This document shows, in pieces, positions 10,824 through 23,112 of a stretch of DNA of 64,000 nucleotides; the first letter of the stretch is position 1, and the number at the start of each line of letters is the position of its first letter. The DNA is from Cylindrodendrum hubeiense (lineage: Eukaryota; Ascomycota; Sordariomycetes; Hypocreales; Nectriaceae): NCBI GenBank assembly GCA_014621425.1, contig JAANBB010000053.1, positions 62,001 through 126,000 of the forward strand. Reading direction: 5' to 3'. The position numbers and the translations under genes are program-made. The notes below the pieces were generated by a model. That model had not been told where the DNA came from, did not search any database, and saw only the letters and a list, made by a program, of their open reading frames with translations.

Positions 10824-11906
10824 GTTGAATAGGGAAAGTCTGTGGCCTGCCTTAAGAGTCGGTATATCGGACTGTTTAGATGACTGTTGGATGTCGAGTG
10901 ACTAGCTTCATATTGGACTCAAGGCTTGGGGCCTTTGTCCTTTTCACTTGAACGAGCTACTCCAATTCAAGTTCGGATACGGAGGCCCGCGGCAAATGTC
11001 CAGCAAGATAGAGCTGCACTACCCCACGATTTCGGTCCACTCCGGGCGTGCATCCTCGATGAGTCTCTGGAGAAGTGGCAGATGACGTGTGGGTGCGTGT
11101 GTCGGCAACTTGGGAACCCCACCTCGTCGGCAGATGGACACGGCTAAGAGAGTTGAAGCGTTTATGGCTGTGAAATGCTGTTAGCGCAGTCATCTTGGAC
11201 CTCGAGACGATACTACCAGATAAGACGAGACGAGCCGTTTGTGACAGACAGCGCGTCCCAGATCCGTGGATGCCGACTTCTGAGCGAGCGATCTTCGGTT
11301 ATGTGAGGCCGTGCAGCGAGAATGACCAGGATGCCCACCCTGCCGAGCCAATGCAAACCGCCTCATTACTGGCCTGCAGCGCGAAGGTTGCCACCAGCGC
11401 CAGTAGAGACCTGGACAAAGCCAATTGCGGGGTAGCGGGACGGTGTCTTCGCATCTGCCGGGTCCAGTATCGCTGTCAGATGGCTTCGGCGAGTCGACGC
11501 CACCATGCAGGCGTTCCCTTGGATATGACCGGGGCCGCGAACTCTACGGAGATCCCGGGGCTACACGGGACGGACAATTGCAGAAATGCGAGTTCAATTG
11601 CCATTGGAGAGGGTCGTAGCCAGCACAGCCCGCTACCAATGTCGCAGCATCCACAAGTGCTGGCGCAATCCATGCCAGATGGGGAATCTCCTCTCCACAC
11701 CAGCTCCACCCCCGGACTCAGCGCAATTCCGTCTCCCCCCGTCAACCCTCCTTTGCATTCTCCTGCGCCGCCGTTCCCCGTTATCCCGCCGACCTGACCC
11801 ATCGTCACCGCAGATCACGACCACATGGCCCATTCACCGGCAACAGGCCAGTGTTCCGGCCCTCCCCTGGCCCCACCCAGTATCCGGGGGTTGCTCGAGC
11901 TCCAGG
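10824..11906. promoter_or_regulatory. Divergent intergenic region between P450 and C6 regulator
   Basis: This 1,083-base gap separates two divergent starts. Open frames inside it (for example around 11195-11797) have no recognisable domain and odd composition, so I treat them as chance or leader sequence. The 3' part (11590-11900) is pyrimidine- and C-rich and probably holds the leader of the regulator. No discrete operator stands out. Confidence 0.5.
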
Positions 11907-14055
11907 ATGAACACGACGCCGACGACGCGGGCCAGGAACTCCCCGGAGGCCGCCAGGCCGGAGAGGGCACACTCCAGCAAGAAACGGAAGCTAGCCAAGT
12001 CGGCTGACTTCACCCGCAGGAAGAGAGCCGTCGTTGCATGCCAATTCTGTCGTCTCCGGAAGACAAAGTGTGACAATGTCCGTCCGTGCTGCGGCTACTG
12101 CGAGCGGCAGAAGGCAAAATGCGTTTACGGGGATGCGGAGTGGCTGGAAGAAACTGCCCAAGATGCCGACCAAGATGAGGGAATGGGACGCCGGATTCTC
12201 AAACAACTAGAAGAGATCAAGGAGATGCTGGAAAAGAACCAATCCCCCTCAGAACCGAGCCCTTCTGCCAACCCTTCTGTCAACACTCCTGCGGTATTCA
12301 TAACAGCCACGCCGCAAACTACTCTTCAGAATGACACGACCCCCAGGACCATAGTCCAGAGCCCATGGACGGATGTCCCCGACAACGGGTCTCAGCCAAC
12401 GTCAACCAAAGCACCCGCGTCGAACCCAGCGAGCCGCCCGCATGCATTAGCTCGATGCGAGTCACTTCTCAGATGGCCTGTCTTTAACGGCACTGTGCCC
12501 GAAGAGGTTACTCGAATCGAGTCATTCTTGATGGATTCCGACTACAAGGTTAGACAGCAAGACGCGGATGAGCCGTCAGGGCACGTAAAACAAGATCACC
12601 CAAGCAAAGGCATTAGTGACGATGCGTTTGTACCTCTGTGCCGCAAATTCCTTATTCATGTCCATCCTCGAAATCCCGTTCTGGACGCCGATGAGCTGAT
12701 GCGTTTCGCGAGAGACGCTGAAGAGAATGGGATAAAATGGGACTCGGAATCATGTTTAGTGGTGAGTCAAAGTATTGTTTTGACAGACAAGGTCTAACAT
12801 ATATAGCTTGTTGCGTGTGCATTGGCAGCATACACGGTTCCCTGGAAAGCACCCGTCGATATTGCGAATGACCCCGAAGCCACGAAACAACATATGCAGC
12901 ACCAAGCGGATACCCGGCTGGAGGCCGATGCTTACTACTTGGCCGCCAAAAAGCGATTTGGCCTTCTCGGCCATTCCATCCAGGACATCCAGTGTCTGTT
13001 CCTGGCTTCTATGTATGACAAGTATTGTCTCCAGCCACTACAAGCTTGGTTCCACCTGCGAGAAGCATCTGTTCGACTTCATGCACACTTGCTAGGCCAA
13101 CGACAGCACTCAGGTAAACCGGGTAGAGCAGTGTCAAGTCAACACCTGGAGCAAAGGGTCTTTTGGTCGACCTGGAGAGCTGAAAAGTACGTGCTTCGCA
13201 AAAACAAACGTTCGAGGCTAATGCACAAACAGTGAAATCCTGTTGGAGGCCGGGCTCCCTACGAGCGGCCTGGAACACTTGTCATACCCAGATGCATTTC
13301 CAGCGCCGCCTCCTGACCTTTCATCTAGCCAACTCGGCGTCGCCAGCCCCGAATCTATTGGTACTCCCCAGGATCAGCAACGCCTGGTCGACGAGAAGGG
13401 CTGGTGTTACTACCTCGCCGAAATCTCCCTCAGACGCGCAATAGAGGAAACAATACAGGTGCTATATCAACGGGGCGACTACTTCTGGCTCCAGAACCAA
13501 GAATATTTAGTCCGCCACTATCATGAGTTTGAACAACAAATCTCGTTGTGGCAAGTTAGATCGGATTCTTGTATTGGACTACTTGGCTGACCACCCAAAA
13601 GGCATCACCATCTTCCAGCTGCAGTCCAGTTCAAAGAAGATCGACCAAATGACAGCGAATTTTCTCATTTTCTCAATGGCAGATTTTTCGAATGGCGCGA
13701 ACTAGTCCTGCGCCCCCTCATCTACTACGTCCTGCACTCTCCTCCCGACCACGTCCACTCTGATACTATTCACCACGCACAAAAGGGAATCAAGCTCTGT
13801 GCCGATTTGTTCACAAGGTACTCCTCCAACTTCCGCCATGGTGGGTCATGGTTCTTCGCCAGAAAGTCGTTTCTTTGTGCATGTCTCGTCCTTGCTGTGG
13901 TTTTGGAACCGAATCGTGGGCTTCAGCCACCTCCGAACTGGGACGCATTGGTTATTATCTCGTTGGAGACTTTGAAGCGCTGGGGGAGAGATGCGCCAGA
14001 TATTTGGAAAATGTACATCACTTTGGACACCATGTACCGTGCGGTCTCTGAATAG
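11907..14055 (+). CDS. Zn2Cys6 transcription factor with fungal-specific domain
   Basis: C6 regulator of 668 residues with exons 11907-12761, 12807-13186, 13233-13550 and 13602-14055. The zinc cluster is complete in exon 1 (C45, C48, C55, C62, C65, C72), preceded by a basic stretch (S-S-K-K-R-K-L) that may be a nuclear signal and followed by a coiled-coil-like segment (R-I-L-K-Q-L-E-E-I-K-E-M-L). The middle homology region spans roughly residues 230-500. Intron 3 (13551-13601) starts GCAAGT: only this GC-AG splice gives the expected W-H-H-L-P-A-A-V-Q-F in frame, while the GT three bases further in leads to a stop. I chose the ATG at 11907 because the frame upstream has leader-like composition. 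It probably controls the divergent P450 gene, by position only. Confidence 0.87.
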
Positions 14056-14142
14056 ACTACTTCCAGTCTCATGGTATTGGAAAATATCATCATAGAGGGG
14101 CCGGTATGCTTCTGAGCTAATCTTTGCCAGCTATGTACTTAT

Positions 14143-16771
<2,629 letters not shown>

Positions 16772-18467
16772 ATGTCTCAACTATCTTCTGGAGCGCGCCC
16801 GCGTGGCATGTTATCATGCTTCAACGGAAGACTCCTTTATTCATGCGCCCTCATTGCCTTCTCCCAGGTCAACTTTGGCATGGACCAATCCGCATTTTCC
16901 AATACTCAGGCCATGACAGCCTTCAAGGAAATGTTTGGCACCTATAACGAAGTCACGGGCGCGTATGCGCTGGACACGGTCTATCTGTCCCTCCTCAACA
17001 GCATCAACTACGTGGGTTTCGTATTTGGTGTCGTGACAGGAAACCTGTTAAGTCGAAGGCTCGGTCGTCGCAAAACCTTGTTTATCATGTGTTTCTGGGC
17101 CATCCTTGCTGCCATCATCCTGATCACTTCGCGTCACAGGGCACAGATGATCGTGGGCCGAACGATCGCATACGTCTACATCGGAATGGAGCTGGCCCTT
17201 GTGCCCGTTCTACAGTCAGAGTTGGTGCCAGCTGAAGTTCGAGGTCTGGTTGTGGGCACATACCAGTCTGGATTGTTGGTATGCTGTATCCTTCTCTATG
17301 CGTGACCCATAACTAACGTCCTCAGTTCGGTCAACTCATCATGGCCATCATTTGCCGTGGTACCAGTGAACTTGAAGGCCACTCATCGTGGCGCATTCCC
17401 CTCGGCCTCTTCTTTGTCATCCCATCCATTCTTGCTGTCGGCATTTGGTGGATTCCTGAGGTGCGTACATATATTTGCTCCGTGGTCCAATACTCACACT
17501 CTAGCAGTCTCCCCGCTGGCTACTGACTAGAGACCGGTCCGAAGAAGCTCGCGAGTCCCTGAAGCTGCTACGCCAGGGTGCTTATACAGAAGAAGAAATC
17601 CAGGCCGAGTTCAATGAAATTCAGATCTCCCTCGAGAGGGTAACTGAGAGTGGCAGCTTTAAAGAGCTATTCCAAGGAAGTAAGTTATTTTCTCTTGACT
17701 GAAGATATGTCTAATCGGTTCCAGCAAACCTCAAGAGAACCTTCATTACCATTGGAGTCAATATCTTTCTCCAATTAACCGGCCAAAACTTCATCTCTGT
17801 CTATGGCGCCGTATATATTCAGTCTCTTGGGACCGTGAACCCTTTTGTCATGTCATGTATCAACTCCTCCGTTGGCATCTTCGTCGTTTTTCTCAACCAG
17901 GCTTTGGTGGATCGGACGGGAAGAGTGTGAGTTCCCCAATAAAATCACAGGACCGCGCTGACCAGTTACAGTCCACTTATGGTGACTGGAGGAATCATTC
18001 AGACAGGAGCCCTCATGACGATGGGTGGCCTTGGAACAGTAACGAATCCTTCCACCAGAGTGAGGAACGGTATTGTAGCAATGACTACCATCTTCAATAC
18101 CGGATTCTGTCTTGGGTGGGCGCCGCTCTCTCACGTCGTGTCTGCCGAGATCCCAACGACTCGTCTTCGCGATCTCACATACGCTCTCGGCTCCAGCTTT
18201 AATGTCGTCATTCAGTTTACGATTTCATTCTCCATCCCATACCTCCTGAACGCCTCATATGCCAACCTCGGATCAAAGGTCGGCTTCATTTTCGGATCGA
18301 CGTCAGTCCTTGCGTGCATCTTCGCTTGGTTCTGCGTCCCAGAGTGTAGCGGAAAGAGCCTCGAAGAAATTGACGAGCTGTTCCTGCAAGGAGTACCAAT
18401 TGGAAAATTCGGCACTACCAAACCCGTCGAACGAGTGGAGGATGGGGAAGACGGGTTGAAGGAATGA
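16772..18467 (+). CDS. MFS sugar-porter-family transporter
   Basis: Plasma-membrane transporter of the major facilitator superfamily, sugar porter type, 504 residues. Five exons: 16772-17278, 17326-17460, 17505-17679, 17725-17926 and 17972-18467. Motifs of the family are present: R-R-L-G-R-R-K between helices 2 and 3, the V-P-A-E-V-R-G-L-V-V-G block after helix 4, P-E-Q-S-P-R-W-L after helix 6, L-T-G-Q-N-F in helix 7, V-D-R-T-G-R, and V-P-E-C-S-G-K-S-L-E-E-I-D at the C-terminus. Twelve membrane helices are expected. The N-terminal segment is short and G-M-D-Q-S-A-F replaces the usual G-Y-D motif, as in fungal alpha-glucoside or sugar-acid porters. The 3' end lies only 173 bases from the convergent BVMO gene. 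Confidence 0.92.
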
Positions 18468-18640
18468 AGATTCATGGACACTCATCCTCGGCCAGATTTT
18501 ATAGCTGTCACTTTAAGCCAATAACAATAACTAGTCACGAGGTATTCCAATTAAATTCCTGTAAAGACTGTATATTTCTTGGCAAATGTCAAGCACTGCT
18601 ATCTATGTCGACATTTAATGTCAGACGGCACAATTCCCCG

Positions 18641-20555
18641 CTAATTCTTGACCACCTCAAAGCCATCCAGACGATCGAGAGCCTTCCGAAGCTGGATGAC
18701 ATACTCGGGGATTCCACCTGGGAAGCAGACCGGCTCGAAAACCTTGCCAGGGATGCTTCCACCCATGTATGTCGACCTGGTTGTCGGGAACAGCATAGTG
18801 TTGTTGATATCGACAATTTGCTTCTTCCAGGCGTCAGATGCTTCGCTCTTGGGGTTAAGGTACTTGATGCCATTCAAGTTCATCTTCTCGATGCAGTCGC
18901 TGATCCATCGACCCTGTACTTCAACAGTGGTTGGTCCGTTGCTGAGAAGAGTCGGGCCGTGTGGGCCATAGATGTGGAACATGTTTGGATAGCCACTGAC
19001 AGTGGTACCAAGATATGTCTTGGCTCCAGGGATCCACTCCTCCTGGAGGCTGGTATTGTTGATGCTCTTCAGACCAAGTTGTGTCATGACTGGGTTAATT
19101 GTTAGCTTTGTTCATAAATAAGTAGCATAAATCTCAATCAGAAAGCGCAGTGGGGCATTACCTCCAGTCACGATGTCCTGGTTGTGTTAGCAGATGTCTT
19201 AAGCCTTGGGAGCAAAAAAGAAAACTTACAAATCCAGTCGCTACAGCGATGACGTCGAACTCGTGGTGGGTTCCGTCTTCAAGAGTGATGCCCGTCTCAG
19301 TGAATTCCTTGATGCCGTTGTTCTTGATGTCGACAACATCAACGCTGGGTCGGTTGAATTGCTCGTAGTAGTCATACTCCAGGCAGGGTCGCTTGATGCC
19401 AAAGTAGTGCGGCATCTTTAGCGGCGCAAGGACTTCTCGTGCCTTGGGGTCACCGATGCGCTCGCGTGTCTTCTTGGCCCAGAAATTGTATGACTCTTGG
19501 TTTGCCTCGGCATTGTAGAGGTTGTCTTTGTAGAGCGCAACCCAGTAGCGGAATCCGCCCGCGGCCCAGACCCTCTCGAAGAAAGCCTCTCGCTCCTCGG
19601 GCGTATCGTCAAAGGTGTTCTTCTCATACCAGTCATAGTGGAATCCTGCAAAGTTCTTCTCTCGGAACTTGAACAGCTCGGGGTAGAACTTCTTGGCTCG
19701 CTCTTGCTCCTCGACAGTAAGGACCTTTTTCCGCATCGGAACAGCAAGATTGGGAGTCCTCTGGAAGACCTTGACCTCGCCAGCCTCAGGACCCCAAGCT
19801 TGGACGATTTGCACTCCGGATGCTCCGGTGCCGATGACAGCGCATTTCTTGTTCTTTACTTCTACCTTCTCATCGGGCCAGAAAGATGAATGGTGAATCA
19901 CTCCCTTGAATTTGTCCATTCCTGGCCAGTCAGGAATATATCTCCTTGCGGCCTAGAATGGGATTAGCAACATCGGGTATAGATGAATGACATACTCACA
20001 AATCCAGTTCCAAGAACCAAGTACTTTGCCTTCGTAGTGCGGCCATCTGCAGTGCGCACATTCCACTTGCCAGCAGCGGTGTCGAAATCCGCACCAACTA
20101 CAACTGTGTTAAAGGCACAATCCTTCTTGATGCCGACTATCTTATCAACGTGATCGAAGTATTCTCGCAGGTCTTTGTATGTAGGGTAGTTGCTTGGCCA
20201 GTTCCATGTGCTCCAAACCTCAGGCCAAGAAAACTCATACTCGGGGACCTCAGAGTCGACACCAGCACCAGGGTAGCAGTTCCATCGCCAGGTGCCTCCA
20301 GTGTCATTGCCGGCCTCGAAGATCACAGTCTTGTAACCACGGTCTCGGAGAGTCTTAAGCATGAAGATGCCAGCTGCGAGGGTGTTAGAATGGGATATGT
20401 AAGACCAAGTTCAACTTACCAAAGCCGGCACCAACAACCAAGGCATCAACCTCGAGGTTTTCAGCATAAGGGCCAGTCTTTGTTTCGTGCGATACCGAGT
20501 AGTCCGTCAGCTCAGTGTTGAACTTCTTGGTTCGTACTGGAATTGGTTCGCCCAT
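18641..20555 (-). CDS. Flavin-dependent Baeyer-Villiger monooxygenase with a 16-base exon
   Basis: Class B flavin monooxygenase of 565 residues that inserts oxygen next to a carbonyl using NADPH and O2, turning ketones into esters or lactones. Exons are 20555-20420, 20373-20000, 19952-19230, 19177-19162 and 19089-18641. The FAD motif V-G-A-G-F-A-G spans the first splice, the BVMO fingerprint F-K-G-V-I-H-H-S-S-F-W-P is complete, and the NADPH motif I-G-T-G-A-S-G follows. The fourth exon is only 16 bases and encodes most of D-I-V-T-G-G in the conserved A-T-G-F-D segment; without it the reading frame fails. It is divergent from an esterase-like gene whose product could hydrolyse the ester formed. 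The natural ketone is unknown. Confidence 0.92.
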
Positions 20556-21219
20556 CTTGGTGCAGGCAACAAAAAGTAGTGTAATAGGATGTTCTAGTGC
20601 TTCCGAATGCTTGAGATGAATTGAGATGATGAGGTTTCAATCATTTCGTACAGAAATGGTCCGTATTTATAGCAAGCTGTACGGTTACATTTTCTTGGTT
20701 ACATGGAGATGCTGCGGAACCAACATCACATGCAATTCTCTTGTTTGATGCATTCACCACCGAGACTTCCGTCCAGAAAGCCGTCCGCATCAATCGATCC
20801 GCATCACCATCCGCATATCCCGCAGCGGGACATCCGTTCAAACCCGTCCGCTTCAATCGATCTGCATCACCATCCGCATATCCCGCAGCGGGACCATATG
20901 CAGATGTTCCCGCATCCCCAGATTCCCGAAGGGAGCATTGTCACATTGCGGGCCAAAGGGAATTGCGGACCAATGATCTATGGCTCTAGGATGAACATTT
21001 GCGGATGCGGAACCGCATCATCCAACCAACTTCCGCAAGGGTTCAGCTTCCCCGCATCACGGGTCCGCACAGACTCATTAGTGACGCCCGTACGAAGTCT
21101 ATTTCTCGTTTATGCAGAGGATGAAATGCCTTCACGAGTTGAGTGTTAAATAGCTGGGTGTACCTCGGTGATCAGTTCTAATAGCACACATTTAAATCTT
21201 AATCACTGAAACCACCAAC
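20556..21219. promoter_or_regulatory. Divergent BVMO/esterase promoter with CCGCA-rich sequence
   Basis: This 664-base region between the divergent BVMO and beta-lactamase-like genes is dense in CCGCA/TGCGG words from about 20710 to 21075. It contains a 63-base tandem duplication, each copy holding the perfect palindrome TCCCGC-A-GCGGGA (20818-20830 and 20881-20893), which also reads as an everted CCG-N3-CGG pair. That pattern suits a C6 regulator such as the one encoded at 23113. The region could instead be a small non-autonomous transposon, since similar CCGCA-rich sequence occurs elsewhere in the window. Confidence 0.55.
20781..20896 (+). repeat. 63-base tandem repeat with internal palindrome
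   Basis: Copy 1 begins at 20781 (CCGTCCGCATCAATCGATC) and copy 2 at 20844 (CCGTCCGCTTCAATCGATC). They are nearly identical over 53 bases, including the 13-base palindrome. Divergence is two bases plus a short tail difference. Confidence 0.9.
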
Positions 21220-22584
21220 ATGCCTTTCAACGCACAAGTTCTCTCTTCTCTTCGCAAATCCGTGGATGCAGCATGCTCCGATCAGAAGACTGGTATCCCA
21301 GGAGCGACTGTGGTTGTCATCGGCAAAGATGGAAATGACTTATTTACTCACTCTGCTGGCAAGCGCGGTGTTGTTTCTAAGGATCCAATGACCCTTGACA
21401 CCATTTACTGGATGGCCTCTTGCACTAAGATGCTTACAGGTGTCGCCTGTATGCAGCTTGTGGAGCGAGGTATCCTTAAACTGGACGATGGCGAACATCT
21501 CGAGAATCTCTGCCCCGAATTAAAAGACTTGAAGGTTCTGCTACCTGACGGAACATTTGAGGAGAAGAATAAGCGCATTACATTGCGAATGCTGCTGAGC
21601 CACACCGCTGGCTTTGGTTACACCTTCTTCAATGAACGCCTTCGAGATTGGGCTCTTCCTGTGGGCGGCGATGAGTTTTCTGGACGACGCGAAGACATCG
21701 TGAACCTTCCATTGCTCTTCCAACCTGGAGAAGGGTGGGAATATGGAGTATGTACAGCCCAGCTCATAATTCAGGGCAATTACCTCGGTTTATGATAGTT
21801 GCTAACCGGCCTAGGTGGGCATTGATTGGGCAGGACTCGCACTCGAACGGGCGTCCGGACTGACCCTCAACGGATTCTTGCAAAAGAACGTGATCCAACC
21901 ATTGGGCCTCAAAGACATGTCGATGATTCCGAATAAGGATATGAGGAGCAGGCTTGCGTACATGCACAGCAGAGATCCCGATGGCACATTGAGGCCGAGA
22001 GACCATCTTCTTCGACAGCCTCTGGTTGTCGATCCGGATGACGAGGCCGAAGTTGCGAGGATTTTCAACAGTGGTGGAGCAGGAATGTTTGCGAAGCCGC
22101 AAGAATATTGCAGTAAGTTGGCCTGTCACAATCATCGACGTCAATTGGCCGGTATTAACTATCTGCAGAGGTTTTGGCCGTACTACTAAACGACGGAACA
22201 TGCCCGCGTACTGGAGTCCAGATTCTCCAAAAGAAAACTGTAGAAGAAATGTTCCGCAACCAGATCGCACCCTTCCCAAACGCCAGCCGTCAATTCATCC
22301 CCGCGGCGAAACCAGACTTGACCAATCCCATCCCCGAGTTGTATCCTGTTCCAGGAAACCCGCCGCAGGGCTGGGGCCTCACCTTTATGCTGAGCAATGG
22401 CGGCGGCACTGGCCGATCTACAGGGACGGGCCACTGGGCGGGACTGCCGAATGTGTGGTGGTGGTGTGACCGCGAAAATGGAGTCGCAGGGATTGTCTGC
22501 GCCCAAATCTTGCCGTTCGCAGATGGCAAGGTCTTGGGACTGTGGGCCGATGTTGAGGCTCAAGTGTATAAGGCGATTGCGTAG
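21220..22584 (+). CDS. Class-C beta-lactamase-like serine hydrolase/transesterase
   Basis: Serine hydrolase of the beta-lactamase class C/EstB/LovD superfamily, 413 residues. Exons are 21220-21747, 21815-22112 and 22169-22584. The nucleophile motif S-x-x-K is S67-C-T-K70, the helper tyrosine is probably in W-E-Y-G at the first splice, and the third motif is likely G-H-W-A-G near the C-terminus. Fungal members act as esterases or acyltransferases rather than antibiotic-degrading enzymes. There is no signal peptide, so it is cytosolic. Sharing a promoter region with a BVMO suggests hydrolysis of the ester or lactone made by that enzyme; this is inference. An alternative is an acyl transfer step in a small secondary-metabolite pathway. 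Confidence 0.9.
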
Positions 22585-23112
22585 GCAAGAGAGCGAGTCG
22601 GATGGATTATGTGATTGACCGGTAATATTAAATTAGTGTCTCGTCTGTAACTTGCAACTCATTTCCAACCCTGTCCACTGCAACATGACTCCTGAACGGT
22701 TAGCGCATGATGTCAGTGTACACGCATTCTCTCCCACTGTCTCATTGCCTCCACATCCGACCAAGCAAACCCAGTACGGATCACCGGTACGCATGCATCC
22801 TTCACCACGCACAGATGCCATTTTGCCGTAGAGGCTAGCTCCTGGTCCAAATATGGCCAAGTCTGCTGACGCATGCTGCAACTTGATGCTAGCAGAACGC
22901 GGGGAAGCGGGGGAAGCAGGGATATCGGACATCATAAGGAGGGACGAGTCAGCTCAAATCCTTACCTCTCCCTAGTTCTCCTGGACACACACATCTGATC
23001 ACGTCCCGGCCGGAAGAGCTGGACCGGAGTTGATCGCTTTCCACGATCCCTCACGTCGCCTGCGCCAAGTTTTCTCACGGAATCCGCTCGGTTACAGAGC
23101 ACAGGGTCCAAT
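22585..23112. other. Intergenic region upstream of C6 regulator
   Basis: This 528-base spacer holds the 3' untranslated part of the hydrolase gene and the leader of the next regulator. No reading frame with recognisable homology, repeat or RNA gene was seen. Confidence 0.5.

Noticed and set aside
11195..11797. 200-codon open frame in the P450/regulator spacer
   Set aside because: No recognisable domain, proline-rich low-complexity end, and it lies in probable leader sequence of the regulator.
18464..19105. 213-codon plus-strand open frame
   Set aside because: Antisense to the last BVMO exons, which carry real homology.
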